Assembly: GCF_001458115.1 (NCBI RefSeq)
Contig: NZ_CZRP01000012.1
Coordinates: 496,001 to 560,000 of the forward strand
DNA from: Gracilibacillus massiliensis
GTDB taxonomy: Bacteria; Bacillota; Bacilli; Bacillales; Amphibacillaceae
Length of the DNA stretch: 64,000 nt
Direction of reading: 5' to 3'
Shown: positions 1-9,298 of the stretch, one piece after another
Numbering within the stretch: position 1 is the stretch's first letter
Layout of the letters: each line of letters opens with the position of its first letter
Made by a program: the position numbers and the translations under genes
Notes under the pieces: model-generated
Told to the model about the DNA's origin: nothing
Database searches by the model: none
Seen by the model: only the letters and a program-made list of their open reading frames with translations

Positions 1-1
1 T

Positions 2-508
2 GGAATTTGGCAAGTGTTAGAATTTCAACATGTAAAACCAGGTAAAGGTGCAGCCTTTGTCCGTTCTAAGCTTCGTAACTTACGTAATGGTAATATTCAA
101 GAAAAAACATTCCGTGGTGGTGAAAAAGTAAATAAAGCACATATCGAGAATCGTAAAATGCAGTATTTATATGCTTCTGGAGATGCGCATACTTTTATGG
201 ATACCCAGTCTTTTGATCAAACAGAATTACAGGGTAATCAAATCGAACGTGAATTACAATTTATTAAAGAAAATATGGAAGTCAACATTTTAACGTATGA
301 AGGTGAAACAATTGGTGTAGACTTACCTAATAATGTTGAACTAACTGTTACAGAGACTGAGCCTGGTATCAAAGGTGATACCGCCAGTGGTGGAACAAAA
401 CCAGCAACTTTAGAAACAGGTTTAACTGTACAAGTTCCTTTCTTCGTGAATCAAGGAGATGTACTAATAATCTCTACAACAGATGGAAAATACGTATCCC
501 GCGCATAA
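2..508 (+). CDS. efp: Elongation factor P (5' partial)
   Basis: Translation factor that binds the ribosome between the P and E sites and relieves stalling at polyproline stretches. The window opens inside the gene; the frame reads [16 protein letters not shown] from base 2, so about 17 N-terminal residues lie outside. The loop PGKG holds the lysine that corresponds to Lys32, modified with 5-aminopentanol in B. subtilis. The C-terminal OB domain shows [18 protein letters not shown] and ends in the family-typical SRA. A GTG at 14 is internal, not the start. A strong hairpin terminator follows. The next gene is spoIIIAA, as in B. subtilis, but with a repeat element in between instead of yqhV. 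Confidence 0.97.
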   Translation, partial: GIWQVLEFQHVKPGKGAAFVRSKLRNLRNGNIQEKTFRGGEKVNKAHIENRKMQYLYASGDAHTFMDTQSFDQTELQGNQIERELQFIKENMEVNILTYEGETIGVDLPNNVELTVTETEPGIKGDTASGGTKPATLETGLTVQVPFFVNQGDVLIISTTDGKYVSRA

Positions 509-517
509 TAACCATCG

Positions 518-555
518 AAAAACTACTAAGTGAACAATACTTAGTAGTTTTTTTA
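518..555 (+). terminator. Rho-independent terminator of efp
   Basis: A perfect stem, AAACTACTAAG pairing with CTTAGTAGTTT around a 9-nt loop, is followed by a run of T. It starts 10 bases after the efp stop. Confidence 0.9.
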
Positions 556-587
556 TTTCTCCATTAAATAATAGCTATACATAAAAT

Positions 588-1040
588 CTAAACCGCGAAG
601 TAAAACGGGTGCTCACTTTGAAATTATGATGAGTGGCATGCAAAAGCTCCGTCCATTTACTTCGCTTTCTGCGGGCGTCACCTCAGCCTCCTCAGAAAAG
701 CAAAGGGCGCTTTTCTGAGGAGGCTGAGGAAGACGCTGATCCCGCAAGAGTCTACGTAAATGGACTACGCTTTAGTAATGTTCTACAAATAAAGTCAGTG
801 CTAGACTATTGATGTCATTTCATATTTCATCGTACTTGAACAGACATCTGCACAAAGCGGAGGAAAAATGCGACACTCCTGGGGGAATAGCGCGAGCTGA
901 AGATCCACTTGGTAAAGTGGTTTTCTTTACCAAGTTAGCTGAAGCCGTGCCCCCGGAAAGGGAGTGTTTTTCCGTAGCGTTGGATTTACACTCATCTAAA
1001 TTCTTTATAATAATCGTCACAAGTTCCCAGTTTGTGTCTT
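588..1040. repeat. R1 intergenic element, copy 1 (A-B orientation)
   Basis: This is one of four R1 copies in the window. The ends are inverted: left CTAAACCGCGAAGTAAA, right CCCAGTTTGTGTCT (degenerate here). Inside are two different GC-rich imperfect palindromes. Subunit A (about 650-770) has outer arms CCATTTAC/GTAAATGG and inner arms CCTCAGCCTCCTCAG/CTGAGGAGGCTGAGG. Subunit B (about 856-983) has arms GACACTCC/GGAGTG, with an inner AAGATCCACTT and a facing AGTTAGCT. It is much more GC-rich than the surrounding genes. ORFs at 809-1069 (+) and 820-1317 (-) only reflect the palindrome. Orientation is opposite to copies 2-4. Confidence 0.85.
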
Positions 1041-1150
1041 CTGTGAAGTGTGGAGTTGCTGACTTTTGATTATTACGTACATCCTCCATTATTCCCTCGG
1101 TTGAAGAGCTTCTAATGTAAAATAGGACGAGTTTCCTTTTTTGGAAGGTT

Positions 1151-1176
1151 ATATCTAGTGTTTTCTCGCATAGAAT
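1151..1176 (+). promoter_or_regulatory. Possible sigma-E promoter of spoIIIA operon
   Basis: ATATCT at 1151 and CATAGAAT at 1169, 13-14 bases apart, resemble the sigma-E -35 and -10 boxes (ATATT and CATACAAT). Sigma-E control of spoIIIA is known in B. subtilis. The match is partial, so this is an inference. Confidence 0.4.
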
Positions 1177-1213
1177 ATGTATAGAAATAGAACAAGGAAA
1201 AGAGGAAATGATC

Positions 1214-2137
1214 ATGGAACAAGTCCTAAAAATTCTTCCTAACCATATTTCTTCGACTATCAAAGAGTATATTGAACAGAAACAGATACCCTTACAAGAG
1301 ATTAGACTTCGAGTCAATCAAGCAATCGAAATTAACGATGGCAGTCACGTATATTGGTTAAACGATACTTCTTTCTCTGCATCCGATGCTACCCTGTTTT
1401 TAAACAAAATAAGTGATTTTTCATTATACCGATTGGAAGAAGAGCTAAGGAATGGTTTTATCACGATAGCTGGAGGCCATCGAATCGGCATTTCTGGTTC
1501 TGTTATCGTTGAGAACCGGAAAGTAAAAGCAATACATCATATTAGTTCCTTTAATATTAGAATTGCTAAACCTTATTTTGGAATTATCCAACCCTATTTA
1601 CCATATCTAATGACAGATACGATTCAAAATACCTTAATCATTGGTCCGCCCCAATCTGGTAAAACAACTTTACTACGTGACATAGCTAATTACTGTGCAA
1701 GTAGCACCTCAAACAGGACCGGATATAAAACAGCTATTGTTGATGAACGGTCTGAAATTTGTGCTTCTATTAACGGGGTGCCACAACATTTATTAGCACC
1801 TCGCATTGATGTATTAGATAGATGTCCAAAAGCAGAAGGTATGATGATGTTTATTCGATCGATGTCACCAGAATTAATTATTGTTGATGAAATTGGCAGT
1901 CAAAAAGATGTGGAAGCTATTGACGAAGTAATTCATGCAGGAGTCCAGCTTGTTTGTACCATTCACGGCAGATCATTATCAGAAATTAGTCAGAGACCTA
2001 CGATCAAAGAATTAATCAATAAAAAGGTATTTCAACGATTTGTGATATTGTCCAATCAACATACAGTTGGAGAAATAGTTGAAATAGTAAATGGGAAGGG
2101 ACAACCTCTTTATCAATCAAGAGTGACAATCAAATGA
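1214..2137 (+). CDS. spoIIIAA: Stage III sporulation protein AA, secretion-type ATPase
   Basis: This is the ATPase of the SpoIIIA-SpoIIQ complex, the channel-like apparatus in the mother-cell membrane that keeps the engulfed forespore active. It has 307 residues, the usual length. Walker A is GPPQSGKTT at residues about 144-152, and Walker B ELIIVDEIG at about 220-228, as in type II/IV secretion ATPases. An earlier ATG at 1208 sits only 2 bases from the AGAGG ribosome site; the ATG at 1214 has an 8-base spacing and is preferred. It is the first gene of an eight-gene operon and overlaps spoIIIAB by 4 bases (ATGA). Confidence 0.96.
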   Translation: MEQVLKILPNHISSTIKEYIEQKQIPLQEIRLRVNQAIEINDGSHVYWLNDTSFSASDATLFLNKISDFSLYRLEEELRNGFITIAGGHRIGISGSVIVENRKVKAIHHISSFNIRIAKPYFGIIQPYLPYLMTDTIQNTLIIGPPQSGKTTLLRDIANYCASSTSNRTGYKTAIVDERSEICASINGVPQHLLAPRIDVLDRCPKAEGMMMFIRSMSPELIIVDEIGSQKDVEAIDEVIHAGVQLVCTIHGRSLSEISQRPTIKELINKKVFQRFVILSNQHTVGEIVEIVNGKGQPLYQSRVTIK

Positions 2138-2646
2138 AATGGATAGCATCTGTTATATTAGTTATCGCATTAACTTGGATTGGACATGAGTATGCTAAAA
2201 ATTTAGCAAATCGTCCTAGACTCATTAGGTTATTCAAAAATGCTTTACAGATCCTAGAGGCAGAAATTGTTTATAGTCATGCCACCATTAAACAAGCATT
2301 ATGTTCTGTTGCTAAACAGATACCTGAACCGATTTCCAGCCTTTTTAGACAAATGGCACAAGATATTAAACAGGATAAAGAAGAACTGTTTCCAGTATGG
2401 GAAAAACATATAGAAACCTTTTATCAAAAAAATTCTATTCAAATAGATGATCGTGAAATTCTCGATCAGTTTGGAAGAACTCTTGGTCAGCACGATATTT
2501 TGCAACAACAAAAATACGTAAGGTTAACCATTACACACTTAGAAAGAAACCTGAGTGAAGCTGAAGAAAAAAATCATCGCTACGGAAAAATGTCTAGAAG
2601 TATCGGCTTTCTAACTGGAATGTTAATCGTTCTACTCTTGCTATAG
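2134..2646 (+). CDS. spoIIIAB: Stage III sporulation protein AB
   Basis: Membrane partner of SpoIIIAA in the mother-cell SpoIIIA complex, distantly similar to GspF-type secretion platform proteins. It has 170 residues, with an N-terminal hydrophobic segment (about 3-17) and a C-terminal one (about 153-170) around a charged helical middle. The start codon overlaps the spoIIIAA stop, so translation is probably coupled. Identity comes from sequence pattern, size and operon position. Confidence 0.94.
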   Translation: MKWIASVILVIALTWIGHEYAKNLANRPRLIRLFKNALQILEAEIVYSHATIKQALCSVAKQIPEPISSLFRQMAQDIKQDKEELFPVWEKHIETFYQKNSIQIDDREILDQFGRTLGQHDILQQQKYVRLTITHLERNLSEAEEKNHRYGKMSRSIGFLTGMLIVLLLL

Positions 2647-2660
2647 AGAGGAGTTATCGC

Positions 2661-2867
2661 ATGATTGGTGACACAAGTGTATTATTTCAAATTGCAGGAA
2701 TTGGGATTATTGTGGCGATGATTCATACCATATTAAAACAAATGGGAAAAGAAGAATATGCTCAATTTGTCAGTTTAGTAGGGTTTATTATTGTCTTATT
2801 GTTTGTACTAAATAGTATTTCTGATTTATTTCAACAAATAAGAGCTGTCTTTTTTCTCAAAGGATAG
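2661..2867 (+). CDS. spoIIIAC: Stage III sporulation protein AC
   Basis: A 68-residue integral membrane protein with two hydrophobic helices (about 5-24 and 36-55). This small component of the SpoIIIA complex is proposed to resemble secretion-system export proteins. The motif MIHTILKQMGKEEYAQF between the helices is typical. A GAGAGGAG ribosome site precedes the ATG. Confidence 0.94.
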   Translation: MIGDTSVLFQIAGIGIIVAMIHTILKQMGKEEYAQFVSLVGFIIVLLFVLNSISDLFQQIRAVFFLKG

Positions 2868-2872
2868 GTTAT

Positions 2873-3265
2873 ATGGAAATATTTGAGGTTATAAGTATTG
2901 GGATTATTGCAACGGTTTTCTTTCTTCTTTTGAAGGACAAGCAACCTAGTATTGCCTTCCTTATTGTTGTACTGACCGTATTATACTTTTTTATATTTGT
3001 CATCCAGTATGTTCAAGAGATTTTACAACTTATTACCTATTTAGGGGAAAAAGCCAATATAAATGATGTTTATATAAAAACGATCCTCCAAATTATTGGA
3101 ATATCCTATATTACAGAAATAGGAGCTAATATTGTCAAAGATGCTGGACTTGAATCTATAGCTCTAAAAATCGAAATGATAGGGAAAGTGTTTATCTTAA
3201 TATTAGCTATACCGATATTCAAATCGCTTGTTGAAACAATTATTAACATTTTCCCGATCTCCTAA
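2873..3265 (+). CDS. spoIIIAD: Stage III sporulation protein AD
   Basis: A membrane protein of 130 residues with about three to four hydrophobic helices. It is paired with SpoIIIAC and homologous to it in the second half (KDAGLESIALKIEMIGK). It is part of the mother-cell export-like channel. The start lies 5 bases after the spoIIIAC stop, with an AAAGGATAG ribosome site inside the end of spoIIIAC. Confidence 0.94.
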   Translation: MEIFEVISIGIIATVFFLLLKDKQPSIAFLIVVLTVLYFFIFVIQYVQEILQLITYLGEKANINDVYIKTILQIIGISYITEIGANIVKDAGLESIALKIEMIGKVFILILAIPIFKSLVETIINIFPIS

Positions 3266-3280
3266 TAAGGAATGGTTTAA

Positions 3281-4441
3281 ATGAAAGTCTTAAGAATTAT
3301 TTTTTTACTTTTTCTATTTGCATTTTTGATTCCTACAGAATTGCTTGCTGAAGTGGAAAATCCAACAGACGATTATCAAAAAGTGATAGATGGAAGTGAA
3401 TTAGAAGCCTATTGGGATTATCTTGGTACAGAATATCAGGAAGCATTACCTGAACTATCAAAAGAAAACCTATGGGATATGATAAAAGGAGACGGAGAAT
3501 TATCTGTTCAACAGTGGGTGAAGGGTTTTTTTCGTTATTTCCTATATGAAATTGTAGAGAATGGAAAGTTACTAGCTACTTTAATGTTATTAACATTATT
3601 TTGTTTACTATTACAAACGATACAAAATGCATTTGAAAATCAAGTGGTAAGTAAAGTTGCCTATGCCATCGTTTACATGATGTTGATTATCATCGCCTTA
3701 AAAAGTTTTCAATTGGCAAGTAGTTATGTCTTGGACACCGTTGACATGGCTAAAAGTTTTTTGATCGCATTACTACCATTAATATTAGGTTTATTAGCGT
3801 CACTTGGACATCTCGTTACGATTTCGTTTTTTCATCCCATTATTATTTTTTTAATACATGTAAGTGTATTTATCATATCAAAGGTAGTAATACCACTTTT
3901 TTTAATATCAGCAATCTTACAAATTGTTAGCACGATTAGTCCTGAATATAAAGCTACTAAATTAGCAAATTTAATTAAAAATATTGCAATTAGTTTGATG
4001 GGAATTTTATTAACGGTGTTTTTAGGAGTGATTTCAGTTCAAGGGGCAGCGAGTGCCATACAGGATGGTATCGCAATGAAGACAGCTAAGTTTGTAACAG
4101 GAAATTTCATCCCTGTAATTGGAAGAATATTTACAGATGCAACAGACACGGTACTTAGTGCAACCATTTTAATTAAAAATGGTATTGGCATGATTGGGGT
4201 AGTGATCTTAATTGGGATTGTGTTGTTTCCAGCTATCAAAATTTTCACAATTTCACTTATGTATAAAGTAGCAACAGCTATATTACAACCTATTGGAGAT
4301 GGGCCGGTGATTGAATGTCTTGATATTATAGGCAGACATATTTTGTATTTATTTGCTGCACTACTGTTAGTAACATTTATGTTTTTCTTTACGATCGTCA
4401 TTTTAATAATATCTAGTAACATTACGATGATGGTGAGGTAG
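3281..4441 (+). CDS. spoIIIAE: Stage III sporulation protein AE
   Basis: A polytopic membrane protein of 386 residues with a cleavable-looking signal sequence (residues 1-23, ending in LLAEVEN). A soluble region of about 70 residues follows, then seven or so hydrophobic helices. It is the largest membrane component of the SpoIIIA complex. The conserved stretch LFLISAILQIVSTISPEYK is visible. It lies within the operon, with 15 bases between it and spoIIIAD. Confidence 0.95.
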   Translation: MKVLRIIFLLFLFAFLIPTELLAEVENPTDDYQKVIDGSELEAYWDYLGTEYQEALPELSKENLWDMIKGDGELSVQQWVKGFFRYFLYEIVENGKLLATLMLLTLFCLLLQTIQNAFENQVVSKVAYAIVYMMLIIIALKSFQLASSYVLDTVDMAKSFLIALLPLILGLLASLGHLVTISFFHPIIIFLIHVSVFIISKVVIPLFLISAILQIVSTISPEYKATKLANLIKNIAISLMGILLTVFLGVISVQGAASAIQDGIAMKTAKFVTGNFIPVIGRIFTDATDTVLSATILIKNGIGMIGVVILIGIVLFPAIKIFTISLMYKVATAILQPIGDGPVIECLDIIGRHILYLFAALLLVTFMFFFTIVILIISSNITMMVR

Positions 4442-4455
4442 AGGGGGGATGAATC

Positions 4456-5064
4456 ATTGAGTATTTATCGAATTGGATCTTACAAATTATTATTTATATG
4501 ATTTTAGCTATGCTCGTTGATTTAATCTTGCCTAGTTCCACTTTAAAACAATATGTGAAATTAGTCGTTGGGTTATTACTTATTTTAATTATTTTGCAAC
4601 CGATCTTATCTATTTTTAAAGTAGACGTTCATCAGATCGTAGACCAGATTATTCGCACGAACACGGATCCAACTATAGAAGCAAATATAGAAAATCAAAT
4701 GAATCAGCAGAAAAGTGAAATAGATCAGATACAAGCTGCATATGTATTAGAAGAGATGGTTGTCCATATGCAAAATTTAGTAGAGGAGGAATTACAAGAA
4801 ACCTATAGTTATCAAATTGTAGATTTAGAGGCAACTTGGACTAGTCCTCAACCATCAGAAGAACAGGAACTAGAACGTGTAGATGTCCAGCTTGCTCCGA
4901 GTGATAATCAACAACATTCAGTGGAAGAAGTTAATATTCAAATTGGTGAGACAACTCGTACAACGTCAGAAACCCACAATGATGGAACAGAAATCAAAAT
5001 GTTCCTAGCTGAGGAGTGGGGCGTAGAAGAGGATATAATTCAGATTGGATGGAAGGAGGAATAA
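4456..5064 (+). CDS. spoIIIAF: Stage III sporulation protein AF, probable ATT start
   Basis: This component of the SpoIIIA complex has two N-terminal membrane helices and a C-terminal soluble domain of the ring-forming type. The first in-frame ATG is at 4498, but starting there would cut the first membrane helix. Reading from the ATT at 4456 gives (M)EYLSNWILQIIIYMILAML, which aligns with the family N-terminus, and it lies 7 bases after a strong GAGGGGGG site. The nearby ATG at 4449 and TTG at 4457 are in other frames and run into stops within 3 and 14 codons. The result is 202 residues. A sequencing indel is the alternative explanation. Confidence 0.88.
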   Translation: MEYLSNWILQIIIYMILAMLVDLILPSSTLKQYVKLVVGLLLILIILQPILSIFKVDVHQIVDQIIRTNTDPTIEANIENQMNQQKSEIDQIQAAYVLEEMVVHMQNLVEEELQETYSYQIVDLEATWTSPQPSEEQELERVDVQLAPSDNQQHSVEEVNIQIGETTRTTSETHNDGTEIKMFLAEEWGVEEDIIQIGWKEE

Positions 5065-5065
5065 G

Positions 5066-5710
5066 GTGCCTGAATGGATGAGCAGAATTATGTCAAGCTT
5101 GAAAGTGAAGGACAAAAAACCTACAAAACTTCAATACATCTCAATACTTATCTTAATAGCTGTTTTCATTTTATTAGTAAGTAATTTATTCGACACAAAT
5201 GAATCCGACAACCAAATAGCCAGTCCTCCTACTCTAGTGGAATCGTCTCAAGATGAATCCGATAATGAAACATGGAACCAAGTTGAAGGATCTGATGCGA
5301 GTTCTAAAATAGCAGATCTTGAAGTAGCCTATGAAAAAGATTTAGTCCAATTACTAGAAAAAATTAATGGCGTTGCTGGGGTAGAAGTGATGGTTAATTT
5401 AGATGCAACCAATGAACAAGTGTATCAAAAAAATCTTGTTATTGGTTCACAAATAACAAACGAGAATGATCAAAATGGTGGTACTCGCAAAATTGATGAT
5501 GAAACAAGAGAGCAAACGGTTGTCATTATTCGTCAAGGAGAACAAGAAGTACCTTTATTAATCCAAACGAAAAAACCTAAAGTAAGAGGGGTACTAATTG
5601 TTGCCAATGGTGTGGATAACTTAGAAGTAAAAAAATGGGTAATCGATGCCGTATCTAAGGTTTTAGATGTACCGGCACACCGCATTTCAGTTATGCCAAA
5701 AAGCACATAG
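5066..5710 (+). CDS. spoIIIAG: Stage III sporulation protein AG
   Basis: A bitopic membrane protein (helix at about residues 26-43 from the GTG) whose C-terminal domain forms a large ring between mother cell and forespore in B. subtilis. The low-complexity acidic Ser/Asp region after the helix and the ring domain (VAGVEVMVNLDATNEQV and RGVLIVANGVDN) are visible. The GTG at 5066 is chosen because AAGGAGGA ends 5 bases before it. An ATG at 5045 inside spoIIIAF would add 7 residues but has no ribosome site. Length from the GTG is 214 residues. Confidence 0.93.
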   Translation: MPEWMSRIMSSLKVKDKKPTKLQYISILILIAVFILLVSNLFDTNESDNQIASPPTLVESSQDESDNETWNQVEGSDASSKIADLEVAYEKDLVQLLEKINGVAGVEVMVNLDATNEQVYQKNLVIGSQITNENDQNGGTRKIDDETREQTVVIIRQGEQEVPLLIQTKKPKVRGVLIVANGVDNLEVKKWVIDAVSKVLDVPAHRISVMPKST

Positions 5711-5727
5711 TTCTAGGAGGGAAAAAG

Positions 5728-6318
5728 ATGTTAAAAAAACAAACTGTTTGGTTATTAACGATGTTAAGCTTAATGATTGTACTAAGTGTGTATTATTTAA
5801 ATTCGCCATCAGAAGGTGATCTAGCTTACTTTGATTCTGATGAACAACAGGAACAAACTACCTCGTCTACTACTGTTGATCCACTTGAGGAAGAAGCTAC
5901 ATCTGAAAATGAAGAAATTGAGGGAATGGATAATGTTGAAGATCTCAATACCTCATCCATTAATACAGATGAATATTTTGCTGCTGTCCGGATGGAAATA
6001 ACGAATCAAAGAAGCATGGAGAAAGAAAGATTAGAAGGTATTTTCGCATCGAGTGAAAGTAGCTCAGATGAAAAAACAGAAGCATACGAAGCGATGAAAG
6101 AAATAGAGAATCTAAACAAGAAAGAAACGATCTTAGAAGACACTATTAAATCATTGAATGGGTATGAGGAAGTTTTAGTAAGAAATGTTTCTGATAATAA
6201 TGTTGTGGTAACTGTTCAAACAGATTCTTTGTCTGTAACAGAGGCCAATGAAATTATCCAAACAGCGAAAGACGAATTTGGAGAAATAGATATCGAGGTC
6301 GTATATCAATCAAGCTAA
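5728..6318 (+). CDS. spoIIIAH: Stage III sporulation protein AH
   Basis: A mother-cell membrane protein whose extracellular YscJ/FliF-like domain binds forespore SpoIIQ across the septum. It has 196 residues, with one N-terminal membrane helix (about 7-24), an acidic linker and a helical region (DEYFAAVRMEITNQRSMEK) that is the conserved start of the SpoIIQ-binding domain. A GGAGGG site precedes the ATG. It is the last gene of the operon and is followed by a terminator. Confidence 0.95.
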   Translation: MLKKQTVWLLTMLSLMIVLSVYYLNSPSEGDLAYFDSDEQQEQTTSSTTVDPLEEEATSENEEIEGMDNVEDLNTSSINTDEYFAAVRMEITNQRSMEKERLEGIFASSESSSDEKTEAYEAMKEIENLNKKETILEDTIKSLNGYEEVLVRNVSDNNVVVTVQTDSLSVTEANEIIQTAKDEFGEIDIEVVYQSS

Positions 6319-6326
6319 CAGAACCA

Positions 6327-6365
6327 ATGCTGGCAGTAACCAACTGTCAGCATTTTTGGTTTTTA
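6327..6365 (+). terminator. Terminator of spoIIIA operon
   Basis: ATGCTGGCAG and CTGTCAGCAT form a stem with one mismatch around a 7-nt loop, followed by a T-rich tract. Confidence 0.85.
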
Positions 6366-6397
6366 AAGTAAATCACATGTTACAATATATTAAAGTT

Positions 6398-6853
6398 AAA
6401 CTAGACTTCGAAGTAACTGCCAAAGGATTATTGTCAAAAGTATTGAGATGAGTGCTAATCCAACGCTACGGAAAAACACTCCCTTTCCGGGGGCACGGCT
6501 GAAGCTAACTTGGTAAAGAAAATCACTTTACCAAGTGGATCTTCAGCTCGTGCTGTTCCCCCAGGAGTGTCGCATTTTTCCTCCGCTTTGTTAGATATCT
6601 GTTCAAAAACGATGAAATATGCTGTGAGATCAATATTCTTGCAGTTACTTTATTTGTAGAACCTTACTAAAGCGTAGTCTATTTACGAAGACTCCAGCGG
6701 GAACAGCGCGAGCTGAAGATCCCGCAGGAAAAGCGTTCTATGCTTTTCTGAGGAAGCTGAAGCCGTGCCCGCGGAAAGCGAAGTAAATGGACGGAGCTTT
6801 TGCTTAAAACTCATCATACTTTCAAAAATGTCACTACTTCGCAGATTGTGTCT
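6398..6853. repeat. R1 intergenic element, copy 2 (B-A orientation)
   Basis: The ends are AAACTAGACTTCGAAGTAA on the left and TACTTCGCAGATTGTGTCT on the right, inverted copies of each other with a few changes. Subunit B comes first (about 6457-6590; CTCCCTTTCCGGGGGC facing TTCCCCCAGGAG), then subunit A (about 6670-6805; CCAGCGGGAACAGCG facing CCGCGGAAAGCG). With copy 1 in the opposite orientation, it brackets the spoIIIA operon. Confidence 0.85.
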
Positions 6854-6911
6854 TCTATGCTTTTTATACGAGAGGTTTCTTAGGAAATTGTTATATTGAT
6901 GTAAAGAAAGG

Positions 6912-6940
6912 TTGCAGTTTTTTTGTGTATTGCGTAAAAT
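6912..6940 (+). promoter_or_regulatory. Sigma-A type promoter of accBC
   Basis: TTGCAG at 6912-6917 and TAAAAT at 6935-6940 are separated by 17 bases, 60 bases upstream of accB. It is a good vegetative promoter match, inferred from consensus only. Confidence 0.65.
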
Positions 6941-6999
6941 GTTAGAAGGAGTTATTAGTACCTGTTATTAAATGTAACAAAAGATGAAGGGGTGCAGAA

Positions 7000-7485
7000 A
7001 TGCTAACAGTAGAAGAAATCAATCAATTAATTGAAAAATTAGATCAATCATCTATTGATGAATTTTCCTATGAAGAAAAGGGAGCAAAAATTAAACTAAA
7101 GAAAAATTCGGGTATCACATCCACCACAGTTGCACCACAACCAGTTAAACAAGAAGTTTCTCAACCAACAGTGGAAGCAACACCAAAGCAAGAACCCGTA
7201 AAAGAAGTAGAAACAAAAGCAGAAGTAGAAGAACCTGCTAACTATGACCACGAAATAGTATCCCCAATGGTAGGGACTTTTTATAGTTCGCCATCTCCAG
7301 ATAAACCAATATATGTTCAAACTGGAGATCAAGTTGGAGAAGATTCCATTGTCTGTATAGTAGAGGCAATGAAATTATTTAACGAAATTGAAGCAGATGT
7401 TAAAGGAACAGTAACAGAGGTATTAGTGGAGAATGGTGAATTAGTAGAATACGGACAACCATTATTCCGAATTAAGAAGGCATAA
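7000..7485 (+). CDS. accB: Biotin carboxyl carrier protein of acetyl-CoA carboxylase
   Basis: Carries biotin between the biotin carboxylase and carboxyltransferase halves of acetyl-CoA carboxylase, which makes malonyl-CoA for fatty acids. It has 161 residues: an N-terminal helical region, a Pro/Glu/Val-rich linker (about 44-80), then the biotinyl domain. The modified lysine is K125 in EAMKLFNEI. An AAGGGG ribosome site precedes the ATG. accC follows after 12 bases. Confidence 0.97.
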   Translation: MLTVEEINQLIEKLDQSSIDEFSYEEKGAKIKLKKNSGITSTTVAPQPVKQEVSQPTVEATPKQEPVKEVETKAEVEEPANYDHEIVSPMVGTFYSSPSPDKPIYVQTGDQVGEDSIVCIVEAMKLFNEIEADVKGTVTEVLVENGELVEYGQPLFRIKKA

Positions 7486-7497
7486 GGGGATGACATT

Positions 7498-8853
7498 GTG
7501 ATTAAGAAGCTGTTAATTGCTAACCGTGGAGAAATAGCTGTTAGAATTATTCGCTCAGCTAAAGAGATGGGCATCGAAACGGTAGCAGTCTATTCAGAAG
7601 CAGATAGTGAAGCATTACACGTTCAACTAGCAGATGAAGCTTATTGTATTGGTCCAAAATTAAGTACGGATAGTTATTTGAATTTTACAAACATCATGAG
7701 CGTAGCAACCTTAACAGAAACCGATGCGATTCATCCGGGGTATGGATTTCTATCCGAAAATGCAGATTTTGCAGAGATATGTGATGCGTGCAATATTACA
7801 TTTGTTGGACCGAGTGCCTATGCTATTCAAAAAATGGGTACAAAAGATGTAGCTAGAGAAACAATGAAAGAAGCAGGTGTGCCAGTAGTACCTGGTTCAA
7901 ACGGTATTATTAAAGATGAAAAAGATGGTTTAGAGGTAGCCAAAGAAATTGGTTTCCCTGTCATCATTAAAGCTACTGCAGGTGGTGGTGGCAAAGGAAT
8001 ACGTGTTGCCAGAACAGAAGAAGAATTAGTAAAAGGGATTCGAGTTACACAAAACGAAGCAGAAAAAGCTTTTGGTAATCCTGGCGTATATTTAGAGAAA
8101 TTTATTGAAGATTTTAGACATGTAGAAATACAAATTTTAGCAGACAATCATGGCAATGCAATCCACCTTGGTGAGCGTGATTGTACGGTACAAAGAAGAC
8201 TTCAAAAATTAATCGAGGAAACACCGTCGCCAGCAATTGATGAAAAGATGAGAGCAACTATGGGTGATGCTGCAGTAAAAGCAGCAAAAGCCGTCAATTA
8301 CTCTGGGGCAGGGACGATCGAATTTATATTTGATCAGAAAGAAAATAAATTTTATTTTATGGAAATGAACACACGAATTCAAGTAGAACATCCTGTCACA
8401 GAAATGGTAACAGGTGTCGATTTAATAAAAGAACAAATTAATATTGCAAATGATGAAGTTTTAAAATATAAGCAAGAAGATATAACTTTTGAAGGATGGG
8501 CAATGGAATGTCGTATAAATGCAGAAAATCCTGAAAAAGACTTCATGCCTTCAGCGGGAAAAATTGAGATGTACTTGCCACCTGGTGGACTTGGAGTGAG
8601 AGTAGATTCAGCTGCATATCCAGGTTATCAAATACCTCCATATTATGACTCCATGATCGCTAAATTAATCACATATGGAAAAACTAGAAAAGAAGCAGTA
8701 GATCGTATGAAACGCGCGTTGGATGAATTTGTAGTGGAAGGTGTCCATACAACAATCCCATTCCATCGAAAGATGATGGTTAATCCAGTGTTTGTAGATG
8801 GAAATTTTAATACAAGATTTTTAGAGAAGTATAGTATAATGGATAATGAGTAA
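7498..8853 (+). CDS. accC: Biotin carboxylase subunit of acetyl-CoA carboxylase
   Basis: ATP-dependent carboxylation of the AccB biotin. It has 451 residues, full length: an N-terminal pre-ATP-grasp domain ([14 protein letters not shown]), an ATP-grasp glycine-rich loop ([12 protein letters not shown], about 159-170), the catalytic region [14 protein letters not shown] (about 289 onward) and the C-terminal biotin carboxylase domain. The start is a GTG preceded by AAGGGGATG. It is translated from the same transcript as accB and, probably, yqhY. Confidence 0.97.
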   Translation: MIKKLLIANRGEIAVRIIRSAKEMGIETVAVYSEADSEALHVQLADEAYCIGPKLSTDSYLNFTNIMSVATLTETDAIHPGYGFLSENADFAEICDACNITFVGPSAYAIQKMGTKDVARETMKEAGVPVVPGSNGIIKDEKDGLEVAKEIGFPVIIKATAGGGGKGIRVARTEEELVKGIRVTQNEAEKAFGNPGVYLEKFIEDFRHVEIQILADNHGNAIHLGERDCTVQRRLQKLIEETPSPAIDEKMRATMGDAAVKAAKAVNYSGAGTIEFIFDQKENKFYFMEMNTRIQVEHPVTEMVTGVDLIKEQINIANDEVLKYKQEDITFEGWAMECRINAENPEKDFMPSAGKIEMYLPPGGLGVRVDSAAYPGYQIPPYYDSMIAKLITYGKTRKEAVDRMKRALDEFVVEGVHTTIPFHRKMMVNPVFVDGNFNTRFLEKYSIMDNE

Positions 8854-8881
8854 GATTATTAATTAGCGAAGGAGGTTCATC

Positions 8882-9277
8882 ATGGCTGAAAACCAATTAC
8901 TGAATGTAGGTGAATATACTCCATTAGGCAAAGTAGAAATTGCCCCAGAAGTTTTAGAAGTTATTGCTGGGATTGCAACAACAGAAATACCTGGTGTCTC
9001 AAGTATGAGAGGTAATTTTGCAACAGGTGTTGCAGAACGTTTGGGTAAGAAAGCACACGGAAAAGGTATAAAGGTAGAATTAAGTAATGATACAGTTCTG
9101 ATTGACGTTTTTATTGTAGTTGATTATGGACATTCAGTTCCTAACATAGCTGAAAAAATCCAATTAAATGTAAGACAAGCAATTGAAAATATGACAGCAA
9201 TAGACATTAAGGAAATTAATGTACATGTAGTTGGCGTCCATATGGAACATTCAACCGAAGAAAAATCAGAAAAGTAG
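8882..9277 (+). CDS. yqhY: Asp23/Gls24 family envelope stress response protein
   Basis: A 131-residue protein of the Asp23 family. It sits directly behind accBC, as yqhY does in B. subtilis, where it is linked to acetyl-CoA carboxylase activity. Motifs include VIAGIATTEIPGVSSM near the N-terminus and VPNIAEKIQLNVRQAIENM in the second half. No membrane segment. An AAGGAGG site precedes the ATG. The biochemical role is not settled; the name rests on family and synteny. Confidence 0.9.
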   Translation: MAENQLLNVGEYTPLGKVEIAPEVLEVIAGIATTEIPGVSSMRGNFATGVAERLGKKAHGKGIKVELSNDTVLIDVFIVVDYGHSVPNIAEKIQLNVRQAIENMTAIDIKEINVHVVGVHMEHSTEEKSEK

Positions 9278-9298
9278 AAGAATTCAACTGAATGGTAG

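Noticed and set aside
809-1317. ORFs of 86 (+) and 165 (-) codons upstream of spoIIIAA
   Set aside because: They follow the R1 palindrome and run antisense into spoIIIAA; similar frames appear in other R1 copies.
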